From Streptomyces sp. NBC_00536 (GTDB lineage: Bacteria > Actinomycetota > Actinomycetes > Streptomycetales > Streptomycetaceae), in NCBI RefSeq assembly GCF_036346295.1, contig NZ_CP107819.1, positions 7,068,001-7,132,000 of the forward strand: 64,000 bases of DNA, in the 5' to 3' direction. The notes below the pieces were generated by a model. It was not told the origin of the DNA, made no database searches, and saw only the letters and a list, made by a program, of their open reading frames with translations. Position numbers and translations under genes: made by a program. Positions 25,023-33,911 of this stretch are shown in pieces (the first letter of the stretch is position 1; the number at the start of each line of letters is the position of its first letter).

Positions 25023-26232
25023 CCCGATCGCCGCCTTCGGGGACTCCCTGGCCGTGCCCAGCGTGGTGTGCCTGTGGCTCGCGGTGCTGCTGCGCTCCCC
25101 GGCCGCCGTCCGCTCCCCGCAGCAGCGCGGACTGCTGCTCGCCGTCGCCACGGCCGCCGCCGCGATGACCCTGAACCTGCCCGATGTGGTCACGTACGCG
25201 ATGCGCGACCCCGTGTACTCGCACACCGTCGGACTCGTCCGCAACCTCATCGGGGTCTTCTCGGCGGGCGCCGTCCTCTACTTCGTCGCCGCGGCCACCA
25301 GCGAGGGCCGCAGGCTGCGCGAGACCGCCGCCGTCACCACCGTGTGCCTGCTGACCGCGCTGGTCCTGCTCGACCTGTCCGCCCCGGGCCACGGCACCCA
25401 CACCATCCCGCCGCACGGCGACCCGGTGCCCTCCCTCGGCTACTGGCTCGTGCTCATCTCCGCGCACCTCGCCGCCAACACCGCCTGCGTGTACGTCTGC
25501 TGGCGCTACAGCCTGCGCACCGAGAGCCGCGGGCTGGCCGCCGGACTGCGGCTGTTCGGCCTCGGCACCGCGCTCGCCGGGGCGTTCTGGTTCATCTACC
25601 TGCTGAAGCTGCTCTTCGGCGCCACCGCCGCCATGCCCTGGCTGGCCGTGCTGATGAACCTGCACGGGCTGCTGCGCGCCGCCGCGCTGCTCGTCCCGGT
25701 GCTGTTCGGACTGCGCCGGACCGGCGCGGACATCGCCACCGCCTGGCGGCTGTGGCCGCTGTGGCGCGACCTGGTCGAGGCGGTGCCGCACGTGGCGCTG
25801 ACGAAGCCACGCGCCGGGCGGGTGGTGGAGCTGCTGTGGCCGCCGGTCCCGCGCGACCTGCTGGTCTACCGCAAGGTCATCGAGACCCGCGACGCGATCC
25901 TGATCCTGAACGAGTACGTCGCCCCGGGCGTCCCGGAGCTGGCCCGCAGCCACGTCACGGACGCCGGGGTGCCCGCCCCGCGGCACGGCGCGGCCGCGCT
26001 GGCCTGCGTACTCAAGGAAGCCCGGCAGGCCAAGCTCGACGGGCTGGCCGGGCGGCCGCAGGACGGTGCCGAACCGCTGTACGTCCCCTCCTCGGTCCAC
26101 GGCCCCACGGGCACCGTCGAGGGCAGCGACCTGGAGGACGAGAAGAGCTTCCTCGTCGAGGTCGCCCAGGCCTACGGATCCGCCGCGACGCGGACCTTCA
26201 CCCCCGAACTCCCCGAACCCGCCGGAAAGTGA
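25012..26232 (+). CDS. MAB_1171c-type (DUF6545) integral membrane protein
   Basis: This 406-aa protein has about seven N-terminal membrane helices in the first 235 residues (VVCLWLAVLLRSP, GVFSAGAVLYFVAAA, AVTTVCLLTALVLLDL, YWLVLISAHLAAN, LGTALAGAFWFIYLLKL and LLVPVLFGL). A soluble C-terminal domain follows, with VYRKVIETRDAILILNEYV and LACVLKEARQAKLDGLAG. The name 'putative transporter' used for relatives is not supported by transport motifs. Its start lies 11 bp inside the ImmA gene, and its stop overlaps the next start (GTGA), so the three genes are co-translated. Confidence 0.8.
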   Translation: MAADPIAAFGDSLAVPSVVCLWLAVLLRSPAAVRSPQQRGLLLAVATAAAAMTLNLPDVVTYAMRDPVYSHTVGLVRNLIGVFSAGAVLYFVAAATSEGRRLRETAAVTTVCLLTALVLLDLSAPGHGTHTIPPHGDPVPSLGYWLVLISAHLAANTACVYVCWRYSLRTESRGLAAGLRLFGLGTALAGAFWFIYLLKLLFGATAAMPWLAVLMNLHGLLRAAALLVPVLFGLRRTGADIATAWRLWPLWRDLVEAVPHVALTKPRAGRVVELLWPPVPRDLLVYRKVIETRDAILILNEYVAPGVPELARSHVTDAGVPAPRHGAAALACVLKEARQAKLDGLAGRPQDGAEPLYVPSSVHGPTGTVEGSDLEDEKSFLVEVAQAYGSAATRTFTPELPEPAGK

Positions 26233-27047
26233 AAGTGACCCCGAACGTGAGCCACCCGAACGTGAGCCGCCGCACCACCGTTCTGATCACCGGCGCCAGC
26301 GCCGGACTCGGCGCCGCCTTCGCCCGCGGCTTCGCAGCCAAGGGCTGCGACCTGGTCCTCGTCGCCCGAGACAAGGACCGCCTCGGCGCCCTCGCGCAGG
26401 AGCTGGCCCGGGACTTCGGCGCGGCCGCCGAGGTGCTGCCCGCCGACCTGCTGGACGCCACGCAGTGCGCCGCCGTCGAGGAGCGGCTCGCCGACCCCGC
26501 CCGGCCCGTGGACATCCTGGTCAACAACGCGGGCTTCGGGCTCCCGGCGCCCTTCCCGTACAGCCCGGTCGAGGACGAGGAGCGGATGCTCGACCTGCTG
26601 GTCAAGGTGCCGCTGCGGCTGACCCACGCGCTGGTCCCGGGGCTGCGGGAGCGGCGGCGCGGGGCCGTGCTGAACGTGTCCTCGGTCGCCGGGCTGCTGC
26701 CCACCGGCACCTACGGCGCGGCCAAGGCCTGGATCACCGCCTTCAGCGAATCGCTGCGGGTGGACCTGGCGCCGTATGGGGTCCGGGTGCTGGCGGTGGT
26801 GCCGGGCTTCACCCGGACCGAGTTCCAGGAACGGGCGGGCATGGACGTCAGCAAGCTCTCCGGCGCGGTCTGGCTGGAGCCGGAGGCCGTGGTGGCCCAG
26901 GCCCTGCGCGACCTGGCCCGGCGCCGCCCGCTGAGCATCACCGGGCGCCACTACAAGGCCTACGCCGTGGCCGTCCGGCACCTCCCGCGCACCCTGGTGG
27001 CCGGCCGCCTGGCCCGCAAGCGAACGGCCCCGGCGGACCCGCGCTGA
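26229..27047 (+). CDS. Short-chain dehydrogenase/reductase (SDR)
   Basis: This 272-aa classical SDR carries TGASAGLG (cofactor site), LVNNAGFG, and the catalytic Ser-Tyr-Lys set in VSSVAGLLPTGTYGAAKAW. VVPGFTRTEFQERAGM is the region after the active site. It resembles the DltE/YqjQ group that acts on short alcohols or ketones; the substrate is unknown. The GTG at 26229 overlaps the preceding stop; GTGs at 26235 and 26247 are alternatives. It is the third gene of the ImmA operon. Confidence 0.85.
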   Translation: MKVTPNVSHPNVSRRTTVLITGASAGLGAAFARGFAAKGCDLVLVARDKDRLGALAQELARDFGAAAEVLPADLLDATQCAAVEERLADPARPVDILVNNAGFGLPAPFPYSPVEDEERMLDLLVKVPLRLTHALVPGLRERRRGAVLNVSSVAGLLPTGTYGAAKAWITAFSESLRVDLAPYGVRVLAVVPGFTRTEFQERAGMDVSKLSGAVWLEPEAVVAQALRDLARRRPLSITGRHYKAYAVAVRHLPRTLVAGRLARKRTAPADPR

Positions 27048-27168
27048 TTCCGCCCGCCCCGCCCCGCCCGTGACCCGGGGCAGAGCCCCGGCCTCCCGAG
27101 GACGCCTCAGGTCCCTGCAGGGCTGATGTCGTCGCCGCTGGCACCTCAATCGCCGGTGGGGCTGGGAT

Positions 27169-27206
27169 GCCTCCGGCGGCGCCTCAAACGCCGGCGAGGC
27201 TGAATT
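27169..27206 (-). repeat. Intergenic repeat element, inverted copy (diverged)
   Basis: This is an inverted, slightly diverged copy of the repeat at 27302 and 27438. Both share GCCTCAAACGCCGGCG followed by GGCTG. A more decayed copy lies at about 27140-27166. Confidence 0.6.
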
Positions 27207-27301
27207 TCGCGGGGCGGGGGTTTTCGGCGCGGCGCCTTGGGCGGCGGCGAAGCCGGGGTTTGCGGCCCGCGCCCTGATGGGCGGTCGGCGTTCAAGGCAC
27301 G

Positions 27302-27349
27302 GGGCGCCAGATCCAGCCCCGCCGGCGTTTGAGGCGCCGCCGGAGGCGA
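27302..27349 (+). repeat. Intergenic repeat element, copy 1 (48 bp)
   Basis: This 48-bp unit has the core CCAGCCCCGCCGGCGTTTGA. It is identical to copy 2 except for one base. The 517-bp stretch 27048-27564 holds no gene and is made largely of these elements and GC-rich filler. Similar short elements are scattered through intergenic regions of Streptomyces genomes (from memory). Confidence 0.7.
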
Positions 27350-27437
27350 CCCCTGCCTGCCGGGGTCCCTCCCAGCGGTGGCTTGGGAGGGTGAGGCGGC
27401 CGCCGGGCCAGGGGTGAGGCTGGAGGTTCGCGGCGCT

Positions 27438-27485
27438 GGGCGCCAAATCCAGCCCCGCCGGCGTTTGAGGCGCCGCCGGAGGCGA
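27438..27485 (+). repeat. Intergenic repeat element, copy 2 (48 bp)
   Basis: This is the second direct copy, 136 bp after copy 1, with one mismatch (A for G at 27446). The flanking CAGCGGTGG motif also recurs beside both copies (near 27373 and 27510), so the duplicated module is longer than the core. Confidence 0.7.
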
Positions 27486-27564
27486 ACATCGGCCCGCCGG
27501 GCAGCTACCAGCGGTGGCCGGGGAGGGCGAGGTGGCTGCCAGGCCGGGGGCGGGGCGGGCCCGG

Positions 27565-29202
27565 CTATTCCTCCGTGACCCGGCCGGAGGCCACGCGGAG
27601 GTGGCGGGTCACCTGGACCGCCTCCAGCATCCGCCGGTCGTGCGTGACCAGCAGCAGCGTGCCCTCGTACGCCTCCAGCGCGGACTCCAGCTGCTCGATC
27701 GCCGGGAGGTCGAGGTGGTTGGTCGGCTCGTCCAGCACCAGCAGGTTCACCCCGCGGCCCTGGAGCAGGGCCAGCGCGGCCCGGGTCCGCTCGCCCGGCG
27801 ACAGCGTGCCCGCCGGACGCAGCACGTGGGCCGCCTTCAGGCCGAACTTCGCGAGCAGGGTGCGGACTTCCGCGGGCTCGGTGTCGGGCACCGCCGCGCA
27901 GAAGGCCTCCAGCAGCGGCTCGTCACCGAGGAACAGCCCGCGCGCCTGGTCCACTTCGCCCACCAGCACGCCCGAACCGAGCGTCGCCGAACCGGAGTCC
28001 GGCGCGAGCCGCCCGAGCAGCACCGCGAGCAGCGTGGACTTTCCGGCGCCGTTGGCCCCGGTGATCGCCACCCGGTCCGCCCAGTCCAGCTGGAGGCTGG
28101 CCGGGCCGAAGGTGAACTCCCCGCGCTTCACGGTCGCTTCGCGCAGGGTCGCGACCACCGAGCCGGAGCGCGGGGCCGCCGCGATCTCCATGCGCAGCTC
28201 CCACTCCTTGCGCGGCTCGTCGACCACTTCGAGGCGCTCGATCGCGCGCTGCGTCTGGCGCGCCTTCGAGGCCTGCTTCTCGCTGGCCTCGCTGCGGAAC
28301 TTCTTGCCGATCTTGTCGTTGTCGGTGGCCTTGCGCCGGGCGTTCTTGACGCCCTTGTCCATCCAGCCGCGCTGCATCTGCGCGCGCCCTTCGAGGGCCG
28401 AGCGCTTGTCGGCGTACTCGTCGAACTCCTCGCGGGCGTGCGTCCGGGCCCGCTCGCGCTCCTCCAGGTAGGCGTCGTACCCGCCGCCGTAGAGGTTGAC
28501 CTCCTGCTGCGCCAGGTCGAGTTCGAGGACCTTGGTGACCGTCCGGGCCAGGAACTCGCGGTCGTGGCTGATCACCACCGTGCCCGCGCGCAGCCCCTTC
28601 ACGAAGGCCTCCAGCCGCTCCAGCCCCTCCAGGTCGAGGTCGTTGGTCGGCTCGTCGAGCAGGAAGACGTCGTAGCGCGACAGCAGCAGCGAGGCGAGGC
28701 CCGCACGGGCGGCCTGGCCGCCGGAGAGCGCGGTCATCGGCAGGTCGAGGCCGACGGCGAGGCCGAGGTCGTCGGCGACCTCCTGGGCCCGCTCGTCCAG
28801 GTCCGCCCCGCCGAGGTCCAGCCAGCGGTCCAGGGCGCTCGCGTACGCGTCGTCCGCGCCCGCGACCCCGTCCACCAGGCCCTGCGTGGCCGCGTCCAGC
28901 TCCGCCTGCGCGGCGGCCACCCCGGTCCGGCGGGCCAGGAACTCCCTGATCGACTCGCCCGGGCGGCGGTCCGGCTCCTGCGGCAGGTGGCCGACGCTGG
29001 CGGTGGGCGGGGAGAGCCGCAGCTCACCGGTCTCCGGCGTGTCCAGACCGGCCAGCAGGCGCAGCAGCGTCGACTTCCCGGCGCCGTTGACGCCGACGAG
29101 ACCGATGACGTCACCGGGGGCGACGACCAGGTCGAGACCGGTGAAGAGCGAGCGCGCGCCGTGCCCGGCGGCGAGTTCCTTGGCGACGAGGGTTGCAGTC
29201 AT
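27565..29202 (-). CDS. ABC-F family ATPase (545 aa)
   Basis: This is a second ABC-F protein in the window, from a different subgroup than the one at 784-2430. Walker A motifs are GVNGAGKST (residues 37-45) and GANGAGKST (near 382). Signatures are LSGGQ and LSPGERTR, and LLDEPTNDLDL and VLDEPTNHLDL are present. The linker is longer and very basic (DKGVKNARRKATDNDKIGKK), as in the Streptomyces ABC-F group related to OleB/CarA-like self-resistance or TlrC-like proteins. A role in ribosome protection is possible but unproven. There are no membrane segments. It is divergent from the GlxA-type regulator. Confidence 0.92.
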   Translation of the reverse strand: MTATLVAKELAAGHGARSLFTGLDLVVAPGDVIGLVGVNGAGKSTLLRLLAGLDTPETGELRLSPPTASVGHLPQEPDRRPGESIREFLARRTGVAAAQAELDAATQGLVDGVAGADDAYASALDRWLDLGGADLDERAQEVADDLGLAVGLDLPMTALSGGQAARAGLASLLLSRYDVFLLDEPTNDLDLEGLERLEAFVKGLRAGTVVISHDREFLARTVTKVLELDLAQQEVNLYGGGYDAYLEERERARTHAREEFDEYADKRSALEGRAQMQRGWMDKGVKNARRKATDNDKIGKKFRSEASEKQASKARQTQRAIERLEVVDEPRKEWELRMEIAAAPRSGSVVATLREATVKRGEFTFGPASLQLDWADRVAITGANGAGKSTLLAVLLGRLAPDSGSATLGSGVLVGEVDQARGLFLGDEPLLEAFCAAVPDTEPAEVRTLLAKFGLKAAHVLRPAGTLSPGERTRAALALLQGRGVNLLVLDEPTNHLDLPAIEQLESALEAYEGTLLLVTHDRRMLEAVQVTRHLRVASGRVTEE

Positions 29203-29308
29203 GATCCGCCGATCCTATCGGCCGCCCCAGGCCCGCCCGAATCTCGATGGCAGGAAAGGTGGGGAGCCCGGCATTGCGGACGCCGACGGGGCGCAAGACG
29301 ATGGATCC

Positions 29309-30277
29309 ATGCCCCCCGAAGCCCGCCGTGACGTGCTGGTCCTCCTCTACGACGGCGTCCAGAGCCTGGACGTCACCGGTCCCGTGGAGGTCTTCGCCGG
29401 AGTGGGCCGCTTCCCCGGCCGGAGCGGCTACCGCATCCGCACGGTCTCCCCGGGCGGCGCGCCCGTGCGGACCGGCAGCGGGCTGACCCTGGTCCCGGAC
29501 GGCCCCCTGGAGGGCGCCGCGCCGGGCCCGGACACCACCGTGCTGGTGCCGGGCGGCCAGTACCGGGGGGACTTCGAGCCCCGGCTCACCGACTGGCTGC
29601 GCGCGCACGGGACCCGCCCGGGCCGGCTCGTGGCCGTCTGTACGGGCGCGCTGCTGCTCGCCGAGGCGGGGCTGCTGGACGGCCGCCGTGCCACCTGCCA
29701 CTGGAACGCCTGCGAGCAGATGGCCCGGGACTACCCCGAGGTGCGGGTGGAGCCCGAGCCGATCTACGTCCGGGACGGGTACGTGGCCACCTCGGCCGGA
29801 GTGACCGCGGGCATCGACCTCGCGCTGGCCCTGGTGGAGGAGGACCACGGCCGGGCCCTGGCCCTGGAGATCGCCCGCCATCTGGTGGTCTACCTGCGCA
29901 GACCGGGCAACCAGGCCCAGTTCAGCGCACTGCTCGCGGCCCAGAGCGCCCAGCGCGAACCGCTGCGCGAGGTCCAGCACTGGATCACCGGGCACCCCGG
30001 CGCGGACCTGACCGTCGAGGCCCTCGCCGCCCGCGCCCGGCTCTCGCCGCGGCACTTCGCCCGCGCCTTCCACGCGGAGACCGGGACGACCCCCGGCCGC
30101 TACGTGGAGCGCGTACGGGTCGAGCACGCCCGGCGGCTGCTGGAGGACACCTCCGAAGGCGTCGCCCAGATCGCCCGGGCCTGCGGCTACGGCACCCCGG
30201 AGGCGCTGCGGCGCGCCTTCGTCAAGACCCTGGGCCAGCCGCCCGCCGAATACCGGCGCCGCTTCGGCGCCCACTGA
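29309..30277 (+). CDS. GlxA-family transcriptional regulator (DJ-1/PfpI + AraC)
   Basis: This 322-aa protein begins with a DJ-1/PfpI-like sensing domain (VLVLLYDGVQSLDVTGPVEV, elbow Cys near residue 110 in VAVCTGALLLAEAGLL). It ends with an AraC-type double helix-turn-helix (LTVEALAARARLSPRHFARA, VAQIARACGYGTPEALRRAF). Such regulators usually sense a small metabolite through the first domain. The next gene is a stand-alone DJ-1 protein only 28 bp away and is its likely partner or target. ATG 29309 is in frame with family starts. Confidence 0.9.
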   Translation: MPPEARRDVLVLLYDGVQSLDVTGPVEVFAGVGRFPGRSGYRIRTVSPGGAPVRTGSGLTLVPDGPLEGAAPGPDTTVLVPGGQYRGDFEPRLTDWLRAHGTRPGRLVAVCTGALLLAEAGLLDGRRATCHWNACEQMARDYPEVRVEPEPIYVRDGYVATSAGVTAGIDLALALVEEDHGRALALEIARHLVVYLRRPGNQAQFSALLAAQSAQREPLREVQHWITGHPGADLTVEALAARARLSPRHFARAFHAETGTTPGRYVERVRVEHARRLLEDTSEGVAQIARACGYGTPEALRRAFVKTLGQPPAEYRRRFGAH

Positions 30278-30305
30278 CCACCGTTCACGGAAGGACACAC
30301 ACCAC

Positions 30306-30941
30306 ATGCAGATCGCCATCCTGCTCTTCGACCGCTTCACCGCCCTCGACGCGATCGGCCCCTTCGACACCCTCGGCCGGCTGCCCGGCGCCGAGACCGT
30401 CTTCGTCGCGGAGCGCCCCGGGCCCGTCCGCAACGACTCCGGCCAGCTCACGCTCATCGCCGACCGCTCCTTCGCCGAGGTGACCGCCCCGGACATCCTG
30501 CTGGTGCCCGGCGGTCCGGGGCAGAGCGACCAGATGGAGAACGAGGTCCTGCTCGACTGGCTGCGCGCCGTCGACGCCACCACCCGGTGGACCACCTCGG
30601 TGTGCACCGGCTCGCTGCTGCTGGCCGCCGCCGGACTGCTCCGGGGCCGCCGCGCCACCAGTCACTGGCTGGCCCTGGACCAGCTCCCGGCGTACGGGGT
30701 CGAGCCCACCGGAGAGCGGGTCGTCACGGACGGGAAGTACGTGACGGCGGCCGGGGTGTCCTCCGGCATCGACATGGGCCTGACCCTGCTCGGCCGGATC
30801 GGCGGGGACCGGCTGGCCCAGTCCATCCAGCTGCTGACCGAGTACGACCCGCAGCCGCCCTACGACGCGGGCTCACCGGAGAAGGCGCCCGCCGACGTCG
30901 TGGCGGAGTGGCGGGAGAAGAGCCGCTTCATCATGAAGTAG
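30306..30941 (+). CDS. DJ-1/PfpI-family protein
   Basis: This 211-aa protein has the DJ-1 core: IAILLFDRFTALDAIGPFDT, ILLVPGGPGQ and the elbow TSVCTGSLLLAAAGLLRGRR. RATSHWLALDQL and VTAAGVSSGIDMGL follow, the pattern of the isonitrile-hydratase-like subgroup. The reaction is not established by sequence. It is probably transcribed with the GlxA-type regulator just upstream. Its 3' end overlaps the convergent enoyl-CoA hydratase gene by 11 bp. Confidence 0.88.
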   Translation: MQIAILLFDRFTALDAIGPFDTLGRLPGAETVFVAERPGPVRNDSGQLTLIADRSFAEVTAPDILLVPGGPGQSDQMENEVLLDWLRAVDATTRWTTSVCTGSLLLAAAGLLRGRRATSHWLALDQLPAYGVEPTGERVVTDGKYVTAAGVSSGIDMGLTLLGRIGGDRLAQSIQLLTEYDPQPPYDAGSPEKAPADVVAEWREKSRFIMK

Positions 30942-31719
30942 CCGCACCTGATCCGGCGGTCCCGTCCACCGTCCAGGTGAAGGCGGGCGTGCGGCGCTCC
31001 AGGAAGGCGGCGACCCCCTCGGCGGTGTCGCCGCTGCCGCGCGCCTGCTCCGTCCAGTACGCGTCCCGGTCCGTCCGCCCGTTCGCGAACTCCTTCGCCG
31101 CGGCCTGGGTGAGCTGCGAGCGCCCGGCCAGGATCCGGGTGAACTCCGCGACCCGCTTGTCCAGTTGACCGACGGGCAGCAGCTCGTCCAGCAGCCCGGT
31201 CCGCAGCGCCCGCTCCGCGTCGATCAACTCGCCGGAGAACAAGAGGTACTTGGCGGTCGCGGGGCCCACCAGGGCGGCCAGCCGCCGGGTCGAGGAGGCC
31301 GGGTAGACGATGCCGAGCTTGGCCGGGGTCACCCCGAAGGACGCGCCCTCCTCGGCGAACCGCAGATCGCAGGCGGCGGCCAGCTGGCTGCCACCGCCCA
31401 CGCAGAACCCGCGGATCGCGGCCAGGGTCGGCTTCGGGAAGGCGGCGAGCGCTTCCTCGGCCCGCACGGCCAGGCTCTGCGGATCGTCCCCGGACCCCGC
31501 CGTCGACTCCCGCAGCGAGGAGATGTCCGCCCCGGCGCAGAAGGTGGCCCCGGCCCCGGTCAGCACCAGCGCCCGTACCGCGGGATCGGCCGCGAGGCCC
31601 GTCAGCAGTTCCGGGACCGCGCGCCACATGTCGGCGGTCATGGCGTTGCGCTTGGCGGGGTGCGAGATGACGACCGTGGCGACCCCGTCGGCGACGGTGG
31701 TCAGTAGCTGCGCGTCCAT
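30931..31719 (-). CDS. Enoyl-CoA hydratase/isomerase family protein
   Basis: This 262-aa crotonase-fold protein has the oxyanion-hole motifs GAGATFCAGADISSLRE and IRGFCVGGGSQLAAACDLRF. At the position of the first catalytic Glu of hydratases the sequence reads VTPAKLGIVYPASSTRRL. The typical GLPEV segment is thus changed to AKLGIVYP, as in crotonases that are not simple hydratases. The substrate is unknown. ATG 31719 was chosen for the family N-terminus (MDAQLLTTVADGVATVVISH). It is divergent from the HdeD-like gene. Confidence 0.85.
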   Translation of the reverse strand: MDAQLLTTVADGVATVVISHPAKRNAMTADMWRAVPELLTGLAADPAVRALVLTGAGATFCAGADISSLRESTAGSGDDPQSLAVRAEEALAAFPKPTLAAIRGFCVGGGSQLAAACDLRFAEEGASFGVTPAKLGIVYPASSTRRLAALVGPATAKYLLFSGELIDAERALRTGLLDELLPVGQLDKRVAEFTRILAGRSQLTQAAAKEFANGRTDRDAYWTEQARGSGDTAEGVAAFLERRTPAFTWTVDGTAGSGAATS

Positions 31720-31803
31720 GCGCCGGATGCTATCCCGGGCCGCCGATCCTATGATCAAGGGAGTCCGGGGGAGCCGGGGGGTGCCCGACGAGGAGGCACG
31801 TCC

Positions 31804-32499
31804 ATGGCCGCAGACCGCGCACGCCGCATCGACGAGAACGGACGGGAGAAGCAGGGCAAGGAGAAGCTGAGCCGGGGCTTCGGACTGCTGGCCCTGCTCG
31901 GGGTGATCCTCGTCGTGGCCGGGCTGGTCGGCCTCATCTACACCGGGGTCGCGACGCTGACCTCGATGTTCCTCTTCGGCTGGCTGCTGCTGGTCGGCGG
32001 CCTGGTCGGTCTGCTCCAGGCGGTGCAGGCCCGCAAGAGCAATTACTTCTGGCTCGCCGTCATCGTCGCCGCGATCAACCTCGCCGCCGGTTTCGTGATC
32101 CTGCGCCGCCCCGAGGCGAGCGCCGAGGCGCTCACCATGTTCGCCGCGCTGCTCTTCCTGACCGGCGGGGTGTTCCGGCTGGCGGGCGCCCTGGTGGTGC
32201 GCGGCGCGAACTTCGTCCTGACCCTGGTCCAGGGTGCCTTCGGGGTGCTGCTCGGCATGCTGGTGCTGTGGAGCTGGCCGGGCAGCAGTCAGTACGTGAT
32301 CGGAACCTTCTTCTCGCTCGCCCTGCTGTTCGACGGGCTGAGTCTGGTGGCGCTCGGCATGGGCGCGCGCCGGATCCTGGGTCTGGTCAGGGACGACGAG
32401 CCGGCGGCGGCGCGGGCGGCGGACCCGGGAGCGGCGGCCACTGCACGGGAGGCGGCCGATAAGCATGCCGCGGGGGATCAGGAACAGTCGCACAACTGA
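31804..32499 (+). CDS. HdeD-like (DUF308) membrane protein
   Basis: This 231-aa protein has six membrane helices in three hairpins (GLLALLGVILVVAGLVGLIY, MFLFGWLLLVGGLVGLLQAV, YFWLAVIVAAINLAAGFVIL and similar pairs to about residue 190). The charged N-terminus and the Ala/Glu-rich tail (residues about 200-231) are cytoplasmic. The DUF308/HdeD family includes an acid-resistance protein of E. coli; the role in Streptomyces is unknown. Confidence 0.85.
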   Translation: MAADRARRIDENGREKQGKEKLSRGFGLLALLGVILVVAGLVGLIYTGVATLTSMFLFGWLLLVGGLVGLLQAVQARKSNYFWLAVIVAAINLAAGFVILRRPEASAEALTMFAALLFLTGGVFRLAGALVVRGANFVLTLVQGAFGVLLGMLVLWSWPGSSQYVIGTFFSLALLFDGLSLVALGMGARRILGLVRDDEPAAARAADPGAAATAREAADKHAAGDQEQSHN

Positions 32500-32629
32500 C
32501 GCCGTCATACGTCGCCGGTCAAAAAGTGTCCGAATCACGCTGACTTATGGTCAGTGGTCCGGTCCGGACCAGCCCGGTCCCCACTCTTGACGCGTGGAGA
32601 CGATCGAGCGTGAAGACGGGGGCCGGAAG

Positions 32630-33133
32630 ATGGACGTCAGCGGGAGTGTCCCGCCAGCCGGGGGGAGCGCGCCGGACGACCCGGCCGGTCCCCTCGCCTA
32701 CGAAGGTGTGTGGCGGTTCACCGCGCCCTCGCTGGAAGAATCCGTTCCGCAGGCGCGCCGGGCGGTCCGTGACCTGCTCGGGCGGCAGGGCGTACCGGCC
32801 GATCAGGACCTGGTCTACTCGCTGCTGCTGATCGTCTCCGAGCTGGTCACCAACTCGGTGCGGCACGCGGCCCTGCTCTCGCCGGAGGTGGCGGTGGAGG
32901 TCGCGATCGGCCGCGCCTGGGTGCGGGTGGCGGTCGAGGACAACCACCCCTACCGGCCCAAGGCGCTGGAGGCGGATTTCGGCCAGACGGGCGGCCGCGG
33001 CCTGCTGCTGGTGCGGGAGATCACCCGGGAGGCGGGCGGGGTCTGCGACGTCGAGCACACCTCGACCGGCGGCAAGGTCATCTGGGCGGCCCTGCCGCTC
33101 ACCGCCACGGGCCCGCTCACCGCCGCGGGCTGA
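32630..33133 (+). CDS. RsbW-like ATP-binding protein (HATPase_c_2)
   Basis: This protein of about 167 aa is a stand-alone GHKL ATPase domain of the kind very numerous in Streptomyces. The N-box is LLIVSELVTNSVRHAALL, followed by VRVAVEDNHPYRP (G1) and GQTGGRGLLLVREI (G2). Proteins of this type are anti-sigma-factor kinases or their decoys; the partner cannot be named. I chose ATG 32630, because a GTG at 32594 adds 12 residues without clear homology. Confidence 0.8.
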   Translation: MDVSGSVPPAGGSAPDDPAGPLAYEGVWRFTAPSLEESVPQARRAVRDLLGRQGVPADQDLVYSLLLIVSELVTNSVRHAALLSPEVAVEVAIGRAWVRVAVEDNHPYRPKALEADFGQTGGRGLLLVREITREAGGVCDVEHTSTGGKVIWAALPLTATGPLTAAG

Positions 33134-33168
33134 GCGGCGACGGTGAGCGGGGCGGCGTACGGCCGGGA

Positions 33169-33768
33169 CTACCAGCCCGCGGCTTCGCCGGTCAGCTCGC
33201 GGATCGCCGGACGCGCCGCGTCCAGCACGGTCATGAACCAGGCCGAGAACGGCACCTCGGCGTGGCGCTTGACCAGCTCGTCGGCGGTGACGAAGGCGGT
33301 GTCACCGACCTCTTCCGGGTCCGGGCGCAGCCGCGCCTGCGCGAGTCCCACGAACAGGTGGTTGTACTCCTGCTCGACCAGCCCCGACGCGGGGTCCGGG
33401 TGGTTGTAGCGCACGGTTCCCGCCTCCGCGAGCAGCGAGGGCGAGACGCCCAGCTCCTCGTGGGTGCGCCGGGCGGCCGCGGCGAACGGGGACTCCCCGG
33501 GGTAGGGGTGCCCGCAGCACGTGTTCGACCAGACGCCGGGGGAGTGGTACTTGCCCAGTGCCCGCTGCTGGAGCAGCAGCCGGCCCTGCCCGTCGAAGAG
33601 GAACACGGAAAAGGCCCGGTGCAGCAGGCCGGGCGCCTGATGTGCGGAGAGCTTCTCAGCGGTGCCGATGGTATGACCGGACTCGTCGACCAGTTCGAGC
33701 ATGATCGGTTCTTGAGTGCCGGTGCCCGTGGACGCGCTGTTCGCGGCGGTGGCTGGTGTGGTCGGCAT
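33169..33768 (-). CDS. idi: Isopentenyl-diphosphate delta-isomerase, type I
   Basis: This protein of about 199 aa converts IPP to DMAPP, feeding isoprenoid synthesis. Motifs are QQRALGKYHSPGVWSNTCCGHP (catalytic Cys in TCCGHP near residue 84), the Nudix-like GESPFAAAARRTHEELGV and EYNHLFVG with the catalytic Glu. WFMTVLDAARP is close to the end. ATG 33768 has GAAGGA upstream. It lies about 8 kb before the hopanoid genes and on the opposite strand. Confidence 0.95.
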   Translation of the reverse strand: MPTTPATAANSASTGTGTQEPIMLELVDESGHTIGTAEKLSAHQAPGLLHRAFSVFLFDGQGRLLLQQRALGKYHSPGVWSNTCCGHPYPGESPFAAAARRTHEELGVSPSLLAEAGTVRYNHPDPASGLVEQEYNHLFVGLAQARLRPDPEEVGDTAFVTADELVKRHAEVPFSAWFMTVLDAARPAIRELTGEAAGW

Positions 33769-33911
33769 ACCCATCCTTCGCTTCGGACTTCGGCGTTCAG
33801 TCTGCCGCACAAATGCGGCTTGTCCCCACTTCGGTGATCTGCGCCGGGCCGCCCCCCGGCACGTGGTATGCGGCGGGGCGGCCCGGTGCGGGGCCGGACC
33901 GGCCGGACGCC

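Noticed and set aside
27140..27560. CRISPR array
   Set aside because: There are only two direct copies, no regular spacers, one inverted copy and no cas genes.
33122..33183. 10-bp inverted repeat GCCGCGGGCT/AGCCCGCGGC as terminator between the RsbW-like gene and idi
   Set aside because: The loop is 42 nt and the arms lie within coding sequence, so it is a poor terminator candidate.
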